Part shown: piece after piece, positions 17,128 to 31,751 of the stretch
Position numbering within the stretch: the stretch's first letter is position 1
How the letters are laid out: the number at the start of each line of letters is the position of its first letter
Origin: Thiohalocapsa sp.
GTDB taxonomy: Bacteria; Pseudomonadota; Gammaproteobacteria; Chromatiales; Chromatiaceae
Length of the DNA stretch: 39,922 bases
Reading direction: 5' to 3'
Assembly: GCF_022340605.1 (NCBI RefSeq)
Contig: NZ_JAJDNQ010000163.1
Coordinates: forward strand, 1-39,922
The notes under the pieces: model-generated
Told to the model about the DNA's origin: nothing
The model's input: only the letters and a program-made list of their open reading frames with translations
Database searches by the model: none
Position numbers and translations under genes: made by a program

Positions 17128-18150
17128 TCATTCGGGCAGGCAGATGCCGCGCGAGCGCACCGCGCGGGCGGTCTGCACCAGCAGCAGCAGGACGATGCCG
17201 GAGAGCATGGTGATCATGCCGAAGCCCAGGTACAAAAAGCCGACGAGCCCGGTGCGGTCCGCCATCAGCATGCTGGCGATGGCGATGGCCGCCAGCGGAA
17301 AGGAGTAGGCCCACCACGACAGGTAGAAGCGCAGCTTCAGGAACCGCGGCGCCTCGATGAACAGGAGCAGGGTGAAGAACAGGGCGGCGAAGTAGAGGAT
17401 CTGCGCGAACACGTCCACGCCTCCGGTGAGCTGCACGTAGGCGATGCAGCCCACCGCGGGCGGCGCCACCAGGATGAACAGCGTCGGCATCAGCCGCTCC
17501 GGCAGCGGATGGTGGAACAGCACGCGGTAGAAGATGATGGTGAGCAGCACCGGCCAGAGCAGAATGCCGATGCTGAAGAAGAACCAGGACACCAGCTCAT
17601 AGCCGAGCGGCACGCCCGCCACCGGCACCAGCACGTTGCCCACCGCCGGGATGAACCAGGCCGGGTTCATGTGCAGGACCTGGAAATGCTCGTGGTGCAT
17701 CCAGATGTTGACGACGAACAGCGTGAAGCCGAGCTGGAGGGTGGCGCCGGTGATCCAGAGCCAGCGGCTCACATCCGGCGCCCAATGCAGATAGACGATG
17801 GACAGCAGCAGCAGGCTGATGGCCATGGTGGGCATGAAGTTGATGCGCACCGGGTGGCCGATCTCAGCGCGCACCGCGGCCGGGTGCAGTACCAGCTTGG
17901 CGAGGTAGAGCAGTGCCAGCACGCTGAACAGCAGCGTCGTCCCGCCCATGAGCCAGGGCACGAAGAAGAAGTGGATACCGAGCACGGCCTGGGCCTTCTC
18001 CCAGCCGATGGTGAGTCCGGCGAGGCCCATCACCATCGCGAAGAAGGACGCCGGAAAATGCTCCAGCCGGCTGCCGTGCCCGGCGGCCGGCGCGGACTGG
18101 GTGGGGCTCTCTGCCGGAATCTGGTCCGGCGTCGTGGCTTGCGTGGACAT
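17128..18150 (-). CDS. TDT/SLAC1 family anion transporter or channel
   Basis: 340 residues, ATG 18150 with GGAGG five bases upstream. About ten membrane helices. The opening HFPASFFAMVMGLAGL is the family hallmark (TehA, plant SLAC1, sulfite exporter Ssu1). A pore phenylalanine should lie in the region FFTLLLFIEAPRF or SWFFFSIG, but this cannot be fixed by eye. Substrates in the family include small anions such as chloride, nitrate, sulfite and C4-dicarboxylates. In a sulfur oxidiser, sulfite export would be attractive, but this is inference. First gene of a pair with the OmpA-like protein. Confidence 0.85.
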   Translation of the reverse strand: MSTQATTPDQIPAESPTQSAPAAGHGSRLEHFPASFFAMVMGLAGLTIGWEKAQAVLGIHFFFVPWLMGGTTLLFSVLALLYLAKLVLHPAAVRAEIGHPVRINFMPTMAISLLLLSIVYLHWAPDVSRWLWITGATLQLGFTLFVVNIWMHHEHFQVLHMNPAWFIPAVGNVLVPVAGVPLGYELVSWFFFSIGILLWPVLLTIIFYRVLFHHPLPERLMPTLFILVAPPAVGCIAYVQLTGGVDVFAQILYFAALFFTLLLFIEAPRFLKLRFYLSWWAYSFPLAAIAIASMLMADRTGLVGFLYLGFGMITMLSGIVLLLLVQTARAVRSRGICLPE

Positions 18151-18701
18151 CTTGCCTCCAAGTCTGATTCTGCGGGGCCGGTGCCTGAACGCCGGCGGGT
18201 GCGGGAATGCGAATCAGTCTAGGCAGGCCGTGCCCGGCGCCGCATTGACAAATTTCGGAGTGTGGCGGTTGGTTGTTGCGTGGACGGGGGGCGATGGGCT
18301 GGGCGGTGCTGCTGGAGGAAAGACCACCGCCGGGAGTGGCCGCCGGTCGCGGCACCGGGAGTGCCGCTCCCACGGTGCTTAGATCGGGCAAGTATTCGGC
18401 GGTCGGGTTACGCTGCGCTAACTCGACCGCCGATAACGGCTGTTTCAGGCGCGCCGGCGTGGGAGCGCCTCTGCCTTTTGTGGCGCGACGACGACTGGGA
18501 GGTTGCCTGCCGCTTGGCAGTGACTCGGGGCGTGGCGTGCTGCCTTACCGTCGGTCGCGGCACCAAGAGTGCCGCTCCCACAAGCGCGGTAGATCGGGCT
18601 GAGCGGAGGCGAAGCCCGACGCCGGCAGCGTAGATGTGCGCGCGCGTCGGGCCTCCTGGCGTCGGCCCGACCTACAGGGCACCGGCGGCGGCGCTTCCGG
18701 G
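18151..18701. repeat. Intergenic repeat region with two palindrome families
   Basis: 551 bp without a credible gene. GTGGGAGCGGCAC-type copies (minus) end at 18373 and 18581, each preceded by GTCGCGGCACC; a plus copy starts near 18458 (CGTGGGAGCG). The TCGGG family appears at about 18405-18435 and as GTCGGGCC / GGCCCGAC at 18646-18671, next to the aldolase stop. The two families are interleaved. Confidence 0.85.
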
Positions 18702-19748
18702 TCAGATTTCGGAGACGACCTTGTCGTAGAAGGTGACGAAGTCGTCGCGCTGGTCGCTCTCGCGCCACTCGATGGCGGAGCGTGGGTGCTGGTTGAGCTG
18801 GCCGGTGATGTTGTAGGGCACGAGCGGGCCCCATTCGATCTCGCGGCGCAACGGCACGAGGTGGTTCTGGATCACCTCGATGATGGGGCGCAGGTCGAAC
18901 TTGGGGTTGCGCAGGAAGCCAAGCAGCAACTCGGTGTGGCAGTTGCCGGCGCCGCGGCCGAAGCCGAGCAGGGTGGCGTCCACGCGGTTGCAGCCGAGAA
19001 TGATGGCCTCGATGGTGTTGGCGAAGGCGAGCTGCATGTTGTTGTGGGCGTGGATGCCGATCTCTTTGCCGGTGTCTTTCAGGGCCTCGGCGTACTTGTG
19101 GTAGAGCCGGTCCACCTGCTCGCGGTACAGATGACCGAAGCTGTCCACGATGACCATGGTGCTGGCCGGCGTGTCCGCGATGGCCGCGAGCACGGTGTCG
19201 ATCTCTTCCTCGGTGATGTTGGAGACGGCCATCAGGTTGGCCGTGGTCTCGTAGCCGAGCTCGGCCGCGTGGCGGATCATGTCCACCGCCTCCGAGACCT
19301 GATGCGCGTAGAAGGCGACGCGGATCATGCTGAGCGGGCTGTCGGCGGCGGGCACGATGTCCGTCTCCCAGTCGCTCTTGCCGGCGTCGGCCATGGCCGC
19401 AAGCTTGAGGCCGGTGCGCTCCGGGTCGTGGTCGCCCACCACGCGCTGGAGATCCACCTCGTCGCAGTGACGCCAGGGTCCGAACTTCTCCACCGGGAAG
19501 GTCTGCTTCGAGTTCTTATAGCCGATCTCCATGTAATCGACGCCGGCGGCGACACAGGCGTCGTAAACGGCCCGCACGAAGGCATCGCTGAACTGGTGTG
19601 CGTTCACCAGTCCGCCGTCGCGCACGGTGCAGTCGAGCACCTTGAGCTCGGGCCGGTAAGTGATCCAAGGAGCCTTTTGGGGCGCCTTTTGGGGGGGCTC
19701 TTGGGGTGCCTGATCGGGGGCCTGCGTGTCAGCCGTCGTCGCCGCCAT
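18702..19748 (-). CDS. DRE-TIM aldolase (HMG-CoA lyase-like / 4-hydroxy-2-oxovalerate aldolase-like)
   Basis: 348 residues, ATG 19748 with GGAGAT upstream. The barrel begins at about 34 with DCTVRDGG (39-46), the DRE-type motif with Arg43 and Asp44 for catalysis and metal. His233 and His235 (GIHAHNN) are the other metal ligands, and LGFGRGAGN (261-269) forms the glycine-rich substrate loop. The family cleaves or condenses acyl carbonyl substrates using a divalent metal; the exact reaction cannot be told from sequence. No partner dehydrogenase lies nearby, so the usual meta-cleavage aldolase role is not supported. The first 28 residues are a Gln/Pro/Ala/Lys-rich extension (PQEPPQKAPQKAPW). Confidence 0.85.
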   Translation of the reverse strand: MAATTADTQAPDQAPQEPPQKAPQKAPWITYRPELKVLDCTVRDGGLVNAHQFSDAFVRAVYDACVAAGVDYMEIGYKNSKQTFPVEKFGPWRHCDEVDLQRVVGDHDPERTGLKLAAMADAGKSDWETDIVPAADSPLSMIRVAFYAHQVSEAVDMIRHAAELGYETTANLMAVSNITEEEIDTVLAAIADTPASTMVIVDSFGHLYREQVDRLYHKYAEALKDTGKEIGIHAHNNMQLAFANTIEAIILGCNRVDATLLGFGRGAGNCHTELLLGFLRNPKFDLRPIIEVIQNHLVPLRREIEWGPLVPYNITGQLNQHPRSAIEWRESDQRDDFVTFYDKVVSEI

Positions 19749-20268
19749 CGGTGTTCATCTCCGCTTCGGGTGGTTCACGGAATTGTGCACCGCAAAATGA
19801 CCCGCGGGCATTGGCTTCGGTCAGGTTTGACAGCGTTGGGCGTCCTGCGAGGCGCGCCGTGGGAGTGGCGTCCCCGCCGCGATCAGCGACCGGCAGAACG
19901 ATGAGTCGTGGGTGTTGCAGCGGGGCGCAGGGTTGCCGGCGCCCCGGTGCGACTGCGCCGAAAGGCGACCAATCGCCGGTAGTCGGCCCGACATCGAAAT
20001 CGGGATCCTTGTCGAAGCCAGCGCCGATTGCGATTTCGATGGTGCTACCGATTTCGATGAGCACGACTGATGGGCAAGAGGCCGCGCCTCGCCAGTGCGG
20101 GTCCTTGGATTTGTCGATACCGTTCGCTGTTCGGCGCGAGCGAGTGTCGCCCTGGAGGGCGACACTCCGGCCATCGTGACCCACGGTCGGAGTGTCGGCC
20201 TCCAGGGCGACACGAATCAGCGCTGCGGGCGGCGTTGAGAGTGGTCTCGATACTTCCGCAGCGAAGCG
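19749..20268. repeat. 520-bp intergenic repeat region
   Basis: Holds a GTGGGAGTGGC copy (from 19859), a stretch of ATCGAAATC-type short repeats (about 19990-20060), and the palindrome pair at 20142-20214. Frames through the ATCGAAATC stretch give Ile-Glu-Ile and Asp-Phe-Asp runs that look like translated repeats, not proteins. Confidence 0.75.
20142..20214. repeat. Palindromic repeats of the GTGTCGCCCT family (two copies)
   Basis: First copy: GAGTGTCGCCCT / AGGGCGACACTC, a perfect 12-bp inverted repeat with only GG between arms (20142-20167). Second copy: GTGTCGGCCT / AGGGCGACAC (about 20192-20213). A third copy is at 25696-25717. Confidence 0.88.
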
Positions 20269-21492
20269 CTAGTCGTCGCGCCCCATCTGCTCCTTCAGCA
20301 GGTCGCCGAGCGTCCCGAGGCGGTCGTCGGGTGCCGGGGCCTCGTCGCGGCGTCCGCGCCGGCCTCTACCGCGCTCGGGGGCAGGATCTTCGTCTAAGGC
20401 AACGGCCTCGTCCGCCATGGACAGGCCGATGCGCTTGCGGTCCGGCTCCACCTTGAGGACGGTGGTCGTCACTTGCTGGCCGGTGCTGAGCACCTCCTGC
20501 GGGTGGTTCAGACGGCGGCCGGCGCCAAGCTCGGAGATGTGGATCAGGCCCTCCAGTCCGGGCTCCAGCTCGACGAAGGCGCCGAAGGGCTGGAGGCGCG
20601 TGACGCGGCCGTCGACCCGGGTGCCGGGGCTGTAGCGGGCGACGGCGTCGGACCAGGGGTCCTTGGCGAGCGCGCGAATGGACAGCGCGATCTTTTGCGG
20701 GCGCTTGGGGTTGCCGGTGTCCTCGATGCGCAGCACCTGCACTTCGATCTCCTGGCCCAGGTGCAGGACTTCCTCGGGGTGATTGATGCGGTTCAGGGAC
20801 ATCTCGCTGATGTGCACCATGCCTTCGACGCCGCCCAAGTCCACGAAGGCGCCGAACTCCTTGATGCCCACCACCTTGCCGTTCAGCACCGCGCCCTCCT
20901 GGAGCTGTTCCTTCAGCGCCTCGGCCTGGGCGGCGCGCTCTTCTTCGAGCAGCGCGCGGCGGGAGACCACCATGTTGAGCCGCTTGCCGGCCTCGAACTT
21001 GGTGATGCGGAAGGCGTATTGCTGGCCCACCAGGGTGGACAGATCCTCGATGAAGCGGATGTCCGCCTGCGACGCCGGGCAGAAGGCGCGGTGGCCGGCG
21101 ATGCGGACCTCGAGCCCGCCCTTCGTGGTGCCGGTGATGGTGCCTTCCACCGGCAGGCCCTGCTGGTAGGCCGCCTCGAGCTCGTCGGCACCATGCAGGT
21201 GCTTGCCGTGCTTGCCACCGAGGGTGATGGCGCCGGTATCGGCATCGATGCTGGCGATCACCGCCTCCAGCTCATCGCCGACGGCCACCTTGAGGTTGCC
21301 GTCCTTGTCCTTGAGGTTGCCGACGTCCATGGCGCCCTCGGCCTTGCCGCCGAGGTCCACGAACACTTGTTCCTCGCCGATGGCGATCACCTGTCCCTTG
21401 ACCCGGTCGCCAGGCTTCGGCCGCTCGGCGACGGCCTGTTCCGTTTTTTCCAGCTCCCGCAACAGGGCCTCGAACTCACTCTCGTCTGTCAT
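20269..21492 (-). CDS. Four-S1-domain RNA-binding protein (ribosomal protein S1-like)
   Basis: 407 residues, ATG 21492. Four S1 motifs can be placed: about 26-97 (GDRVKGQVIAIGEEQVFVDLG in part), 111-178 (VEGTITGTTKGGLEVRI), 199-271 (GAVLNGKVVGIKEFGAFVDL, VEGMVHISEMS) and 288-360 (GTRVDGRVTRLQPFGAFVEL, LEGLIHISELG). Repeats three and four have the full GAFV...HIS(E) signature; the first two are more diverged, as in true S1. Genuine proteobacterial S1 has six motifs, so this is a shorter paralogue, resembling those of Gram-positive bacteria. The tail is Arg/Gly/Asp-rich. It follows the 131-residue His-tailed gene by 71 bp. Confidence 0.88.
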   Translation of the reverse strand: MTDESEFEALLRELEKTEQAVAERPKPGDRVKGQVIAIGEEQVFVDLGGKAEGAMDVGNLKDKDGNLKVAVGDELEAVIASIDADTGAITLGGKHGKHLHGADELEAAYQQGLPVEGTITGTTKGGLEVRIAGHRAFCPASQADIRFIEDLSTLVGQQYAFRITKFEAGKRLNMVVSRRALLEEERAAQAEALKEQLQEGAVLNGKVVGIKEFGAFVDLGGVEGMVHISEMSLNRINHPEEVLHLGQEIEVQVLRIEDTGNPKRPQKIALSIRALAKDPWSDAVARYSPGTRVDGRVTRLQPFGAFVELEPGLEGLIHISELGAGRRLNHPQEVLSTGQQVTTTVLKVEPDRKRIGLSMADEAVALDEDPAPERGRGRRGRRDEAPAPDDRLGTLGDLLKEQMGRDD

Positions 21493-21563
21493 GCTCTCTT
21501 GGCCTGTCTCGGGGGCCGGGCTTGAGTCTCTTCCGTGCGCCGGTCGTCTTGTCGGCTATGGCG

Positions 21564-21959
21564 CTAGTGGCTGTGCTGGTGGCCGTGCTCGCACGGGCCG
21601 CCCGCGTTGAGACCACCGCGCTCGCTGAGCTCCGCGCGGTAGTCGATAAAGTCTTGCAGGTGTGCGACGAGCCGCCCGGTGAGGGCGTCGTCGCTGGTGT
21701 CCGTATGGCCGCCCTCGGCGCGCGTGATGGCGAGGTCCGGTGCAATCATCTCCAGCACCACGTAGGCGAGCAGGCCCTCGGCGATGAGCTGCGCGGCTTG
21801 TGCGCGCCAATGGGGGTGCTCGGCGTCCAGTGCCGCGCGCTCGGCAGGGTCCAGGGTCTGCGCCTGCTCGGCCACCCAGGCGGCGAGGACGCGCTGCTGG
21901 GCCGGGCGGCGCTGATCCGAGCCTTGGGCGGACGGAGCGCTGGCGGGGTAGGTGGACAT
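21564..21959 (-). CDS. Small protein with a His-rich C-terminus
   Basis: 131 residues from ATG 21959. Not recognised with confidence. The body is helical and Ala/Gln-rich (QQRVLAAWVAEQAQTLDPAE; HPHWRAQAAQLIAEGLLAYV), and the end is CEHGHQHSH, which could bind Zn, Ni or Cu. Such tails occur in metal-handling proteins, but they are short and not diagnostic. The ribosome site is weak. Same direction as, and 71 bp ahead of, the S1-like gene. Confidence 0.65.
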   Translation of the reverse strand: MSTYPASAPSAQGSDQRRPAQQRVLAAWVAEQAQTLDPAERAALDAEHPHWRAQAAQLIAEGLLAYVVLEMIAPDLAITRAEGGHTDTSDDALTGRLVAHLQDFIDYRAELSERGGLNAGGPCEHGHQHSH

Positions 21960-22172
21960 CAGAGATGCGCGGGGGTGCTGACGGATACTGGTGGACGCTT
22001 TGGGAGGGGAGGTCGCGCACGGGCGACGCTGGCCGGGCGCTGTAGCTCGATACGGCGATCACTGGCTGCGGATTCTAACCATCCCGGGCGGCGCGGGCTA
22101 CCGTGCAGGTGTGACTTTGAGGCCGGGGAATTGCCTAATGCGCCCTGGTTGTCGGCCGCGCCGCCGTATCGG

Positions 22173-22649
22173 TCAACGCAGGGATGCGGCCAAACGGACC
22201 AGTCCCTTGAGATCGATCTTACCAATGTGACGATAGCCGAGCCGCACGCGCGGCAATGGCGAGACCGTCCCCTCCAGCCGGTAGCGCCAGGGTTGGGGCG
22301 TGAGCGCGAGCCTGGGCAGCGTCAACGCCAGACGGTGTGCGTTGCCGCTCACCAGGACCTCCATATCGGTGGCGCCCCGGGCCGGCACCCGGCGCCGCAG
22401 ATCGCCCTCGCCCGACGCGATGGGGTGCTCCTCGAGCCACAGCCGATAGGTCATGGACAGCACCGGCAGCGGCAGCGGGTTCGGATTCTGCACCCGCAGC
22501 CCCACCCGCAGGCATTGCTCGCCCGCCGTCAACCGCTCCGGGCGCACCGAGGTGAGCTTCACGTCTGGCGGTTGCAGGCGTCGGATGGCAACGACGACGG
22601 CCCCTGCGATCAACGCCAGCACCACGGCTAGCAAGCCCCCGATCAGCAC
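22173..22649 (-). CDS. LEA14-like (water stress/WHy domain) protein, start uncertain
   Basis: The domain is clear: an N-terminal helix (LIGGLLAVVLALIAGAVVVA), then PPDVKLTSVRPERL, then RVGLRVQNPNPLPLPVLSM, then LWLEEHPIASGEG and a C-terminal immunoglobulin-like strand set ending GYRHIGKIDLKGLVRL. LEA14-type proteins are linked to desiccation and stress and in bacteria are often membrane tethered. No ATG lies upstream in frame near the helix; GTG 22649 is used here (158 residues) and TTG 22730 is possible, but neither has a good ribosome site. An ATG at 22709 opens MAHRPVDASN in the neighbouring frame and stops at once, which hints at a frameshift. It follows the calcium ATPase gene in the same direction across a repeat. 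Confidence 0.7.
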   Translation of the reverse strand: MLIGGLLAVVLALIAGAVVVAIRRLQPPDVKLTSVRPERLTAGEQCLRVGLRVQNPNPLPLPVLSMTYRLWLEEHPIASGEGDLRRRVPARGATDMEVLVSGNAHRLALTLPRLALTPQPWRYRLEGTVSPLPRVRLGYRHIGKIDLKGLVRLAASLR

Positions 22650-22761
22650 GGCACGGAGCGCCAGCGCGTGGCAACGTGGTTGGATGCATCGACGGGTCGG
22701 TGAGCCATGGTGCGGGAATTGTGCGCTCAACCGAGCCCGGCCGCCACGACTTTGGGATGGC

Positions 22762-22806
22762 GTGGGAGCGGCACTCCCGGTGCCGCGACCGGCAATCCGC
22801 TCCCAC
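22762..22806. repeat. Palindromic repeat of the GTGGGAGCGGC family
   Basis: GTGGGAGCGGCACTCCCGGT (from 22762) faces CGCTCCCAC (ending 22806). Located between the ATPase stop and the LEA14-like gene. Confidence 0.85.
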
Positions 22807-22899
22807 GGGAGGAATGCCCAGGCAATCAGCGTTGCAGGGTCGTTTGCGGTCCAGGGACGACGACGACAACGAAGCGCTTGTGTTGGAGAGGCCGCGCAG

Positions 22900-25638
<2,739 letters not shown>

Positions 25639-25695
25639 GGGACTGCTCCTGGGGCATGGTGCCGAGGGGCGGATCGAGGCTGGCCGACGGCCGGA

Positions 25696-25717
25696 GTGTC
25701 GCCCTCCAGGGCGACAC
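25696..25717. repeat. Palindromic repeat of the GTGTCGCCCT family, third copy
   Basis: GTGTCGCCCT / AGGGCGACAC, perfect 10-bp arms with a 2-nt spacer, flanked by CCGGA as in the copies at 20142-20214. Confidence 0.9.
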
Positions 25718-25779
25718 CCGCTCGCGCCGGACAGCGAGCGGTATCGGCAATTCCAAACAACGCGGAAATTGCGCGGATC

Positions 25780-25814
25780 GTAGGTCGGGTTACGCTATCG
25801 CTAACCCGACCTAC
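25780..25814. repeat. Palindromic repeat of the GTAGGTCGGGTTA family
   Basis: GTAGGTCGGGTTA / TAACCCGACCTAC, a perfect 13-bp inverted repeat with a 9-nt loop (CGCTATCGC). The loop sequence also recurs in the copy at 16011-16038. Confidence 0.92.
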
Positions 25815-25892
25815 ATCCAATACGTGCCCAATCTCACTCGCGCAGGAACCGCGATGTCAGCGCCGTGTGTCGTCGCGCGCAGCGTGGCCCGA

Positions 25893-26510
25893 TCAACCTT
25901 GCCCGGTTGAGCTTTGCAGGGCGTTTCGGAAGCCGCGGATCGCCGCCGAGGTCGTGGGCTCCTCGATGAAGCTGGTCAGCAGCCCGAGATCCAGCCCCGG
26001 CAGCACTTCGCTCCGGGCCACCGGCTCGTAGCGCTCGCCGCGCAGGCAATAGGGCTGGATCACGCCCTTGCGCCAGTACCAGACCTCCCTGACACCGAGC
26101 TTGCGATAGATGTCGAGCTTGTCGATGCGCCCGGACGTCCAGACCACCTCGATGGCCAGGTGCGGGCGCTCCGCGTTCGCGGTGCCGAAGACGTAGCACT
26201 CGTCCGGCTCGGCACCGCGCTTGCGCCTCTTGTCTTTGAGCGTCCAGGAGCCGTAAGTGGAGAACTCGATGTCGCGTTCCAGACAGTACGTCTCGACCAA
26301 GGCACCAATGACGGACTTGATGCCTTCATGGGTCTGCGACGGGCTCATGATCTCGACGGCTCCGTCGAGGTAGGCGATGCGCGGGGCGGAGTGATCGCCG
26401 CGTATGGCCAGCAGCCGCTCGTAGTCCTTCCAACTGACGTCGGACAGGAACACGACGTGGTCCTCCCGCGGGCGGTCGTCGTGGCTCGCGTAGCGCTCGG
26501 TGGCTTGCAT
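25893..26510 (-). CDS. Uma2 family PD-(D/E)XK endonuclease
   Basis: 205 residues, ATG 26510. Uma2 (DUF820) hallmarks: AYLDGAVEIMSPSQTHEGI (46-64), EPDECYVFG (101-109), LAIEVVWTSGRIDKLDIYRKLGVREVWYW in two blocks (118-131 and 132-146). Catalytic candidates are Asp103, Glu121 and Lys131. The family is very abundant in cyanobacteria and some sulfur bacteria and is often multi-copy; its physiological target is unknown. Monocistronic, between repeats and the divergent RND operon. Confidence 0.9.
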   Translation of the reverse strand: MQATERYASHDDRPREDHVVFLSDVSWKDYERLLAIRGDHSAPRIAYLDGAVEIMSPSQTHEGIKSVIGALVETYCLERDIEFSTYGSWTLKDKRRKRGAEPDECYVFGTANAERPHLAIEVVWTSGRIDKLDIYRKLGVREVWYWRKGVIQPYCLRGERYEPVARSEVLPGLDLGLLTSFIEEPTTSAAIRGFRNALQSSTGQG

Positions 26511-26670
26511 GAGGCCGATCCTCGGGTGATGGCTTGCGATAGCTTAACGAGAAATTCTGCGACGCCGTGTACCGTTGACACCATGGCCCGGCGGTGTGCG
26601 TCGGCAGGGCGGCGGATCGCCACACGGCCCTCTCCCTTGTTCCCGATGTCTCTGTAACAAACAGAAATAT

Positions 26671-26699
26671 TTGAAGGATCAAGCCAGTATCACTATATT
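26671..26699 (+). promoter_or_regulatory. Probable sigma-70 promoter of the RND operon
   Basis: TTGAAG (26671-26676) and TATATT (26694-26699) are 17 bp apart in an AT-rich island that is rare in this window. Transcription would start near 26706, giving a leader of about 27 nt before ATG 26733. A second TATAAT lies at 26714-26719. Confidence 0.6.
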
Positions 26700-26732
26700 A
26701 GCAAAATCTAATTTATAATCGGAACCATCCTC

Positions 26733-27849
26733 ATGACTCGAAATCGCATGCTCCGCGGCGTGCTGCCGGCGTTGACACTGCTGCTGCCCATGGCCTTGCC
26801 TACCGGCGCATGGGCCGCCAGCGACGCGGCGACGCCCGCCATCGCCGATCTCGCCACCGCCGAGGTGGCGCAACGCACCGTTCCGCGCGAGTACCGTCTC
26901 GACGGCGTCGTCGAGGCCGTCAACCGTGCCACGGTCTCGGCCCAGACCCAGGGCCAGGTGAAGGAGATCCTGTACGACGTCGATGACTTCGTGAAAAAGG
27001 GCGACGTCATCGTGCGCCTGCGCGACAACGAGCACCGCGCCCGCGTCGCCCAGGCCACGGCCGAGCTCAAGTCCGCCAAGGCGCAGTCGGTGCGCGCCAA
27101 GGACGAGTACACCCGCATCGAGGACCTGTTCAAGAAAAAGAGCGCGTCCGCGGCCGAGCGGGACAACGCCGAGGCGGAGCTGGCCAGCGCCCAGGCCCGG
27201 CTGGAGGCTGCGCAGGCGGCGCTGGACCAGGCGCAGGAGCAGCTCGGCTACACCGTGATCCGCGCGCCGTACTCCGGCATCGTCATCGAGCGGCAGGTGG
27301 AGCTGGGCGAGATCGCGAGCCCCGGTCAGCCGGTGATGACCGGCGTCTCGTTGGACGAGCTGCGCGTCGCCGTGGACGTGCCGCAGAGCGTGATCCCGGC
27401 CGTGCGCGAGCTGGGCGAGGTGAAGGTCTACCTGCCGCATGGGGGCTCCGACGCCACCGTCGTGCAGCCGGCGCGCATCACCGTGTTTCCGTTCGCGGAC
27501 CTGGGCTCCAACACCTTCCGCGTGCGGCTCGACCTGCCCGAGGGCGTGCCGGGCCTGTTCCCGGGCATGTTCGTCAAGACCGGCTTCATCACCGGCAAGA
27601 AGGACGAGCTGACGGTGCCCAAGTCGGCCGTCGTCTATCGCTCCGAGGTCACCGGTGTCTACGTGGTGGACACCGACGGCGTCGTGCGCATGCGCCAGAT
27701 CCGCGTCGGCCGCAATCTGGGCGACGAGCTGGTGGTGCTGTCGGGCCTCACCGAGGGTGAGACCGTGGCGCTGGACCCCATCGCCGCCGGTGTCGCGCTG
27801 AAGGCGCAGGCGCATGCGCGTGCCGTGGCGCTGTTCGGAGGTGGTCACG

Positions 27850-27857
<8 letters not shown>
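26733..27857 (+). CDS. RND efflux periplasmic adaptor (membrane fusion protein)
   Basis: 374 residues, ATG 26733. Residues 1-28 are a signal peptide ending GAWA-A. There is no lipobox cysteine. The lipoyl half-motif VSAQTQGQVKEILYDVDDFV (about 69-88) is followed by a coiled-coil hairpin (about 100-170, LKSAKAQSVRAKDEYTRI and AEAELASAQARLEAAQAAL), then the second half-motif YTVIRAPYSGIVIER and a beta-barrel with FPGMFVKTGF. The layout is that of the HlyD/AcrA family. The last codons overlap the permease start by eight bases, so both are made together. No TolC-like outer-membrane gene is in the window. Confidence 0.93.
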
Positions 27858-31209
<3,352 letters not shown>

Positions 31210-31300
31210 GGCTCGATTGAGTCGGAGGTGGTGCTGGCATACGGCCGGCACCAAACACGCCCCGTTCACCCTCATGGGCGCCGATCACGGCGCCCACCGC

Positions 31301-31330
31301 TGTGGGAGCGCCGTCCCCGGCGCGATCGGC
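31301..31330. repeat. Palindromic repeat of the GTGGGAGCGGC family
   Basis: TGTGGGAGCGCCGTCCCCGG then CGCGATCGGC, about 90 bp past the permease stop. May mark the transcript end. Confidence 0.7.
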
Positions 31331-31415
31331 TGCAAGCCGTGGCGAGACAATGCGCAGTGACCGCAGAACGCCTGTCGCCAGCGTTCCATGCTCGCGACAC
31401 CGCCCACGCTTAAGG

Positions 31416-31544
31416 TTAGCCCATGAGCTTATCGTATTCTGCATGAGCGACAATCCAGAACCACTGCACCCCATCTGGAACGGGAATCCCAAGCGCCCGG
31501 TACTTTGCTCCAACACGGACGCTCCGATGTTGCCCTTGCTTCAC
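31416..31544 (-). pseudogene. Fragment of a RelE/ParE-like type II toxin
   Basis: 42 codons from a GTG at 31544 to TAA at 31416. The sequence SVRVGAKYRALGIPVPDG and VQWFWIVAHAEYDKLM matches the C-terminal strand set of small RelE/HigB-like toxins (typical ...YRALG...WFWIG.HA.YDKL). Full toxins are about 80-90 residues; the N-terminal half is missing here. The GTG overlaps the stop of the upstream antitoxin-like frame, which is normal operon spacing for a TA pair and suggests a deletion that joined the two. Confidence 0.6.
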
Positions 31545-31751
31545 TTTATTTCTTCAAGAAGTTTTGTCGGGACAAATCCACCAAAGGTTGTGTAAGCCGT
31601 CCGGATGGCAGCCTCGATAATTCGGGAACAACTGTCTTCGTCAAAGCATCTCTTCAAGATGCACCTGGTAGGCGAGTACGTCCTCAGCCTCAAGATTAAG
31701 CTCTTCGGCGTTGGCGTTTAGCAGTTCAAGTTTGGCTCCTCGGGGTAGCAT
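31541..31751 (-). pseudogene. Frameshifted antitoxin-like gene
   Basis: ATG 31751 opens LELLNANAEELNLEAEDVLA... and stops at TGA 31643-31641 after 36 codons. The adjacent frame continues smoothly from about 31640 with FDEDSCSRIIEAAIRTAYTT and FGGFVPTKLLEEIK to TGA at 31541. A single-base change would join them into a protein of about 70 residues. It precedes the toxin fragment with overlapping stop/start, so an antitoxin is the best guess; the family was not recognised. Confidence 0.5.

Noticed and set aside
18636..19904. 422-codon plus-strand frame
   Set aside because: Antisense of the DRE-TIM aldolase, which has all catalytic motifs on the minus strand.
19729..20184. Minus-strand frame with IEIGSTIEIAIGAGF and DPDFDV runs
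   Set aside because: Translation of short ATCGAAATC-type DNA repeats in an intergenic repeat region.
20473..21525. 350-codon plus-strand frame
   Set aside because: Antisense of the S1-domain gene; composition not protein-like.
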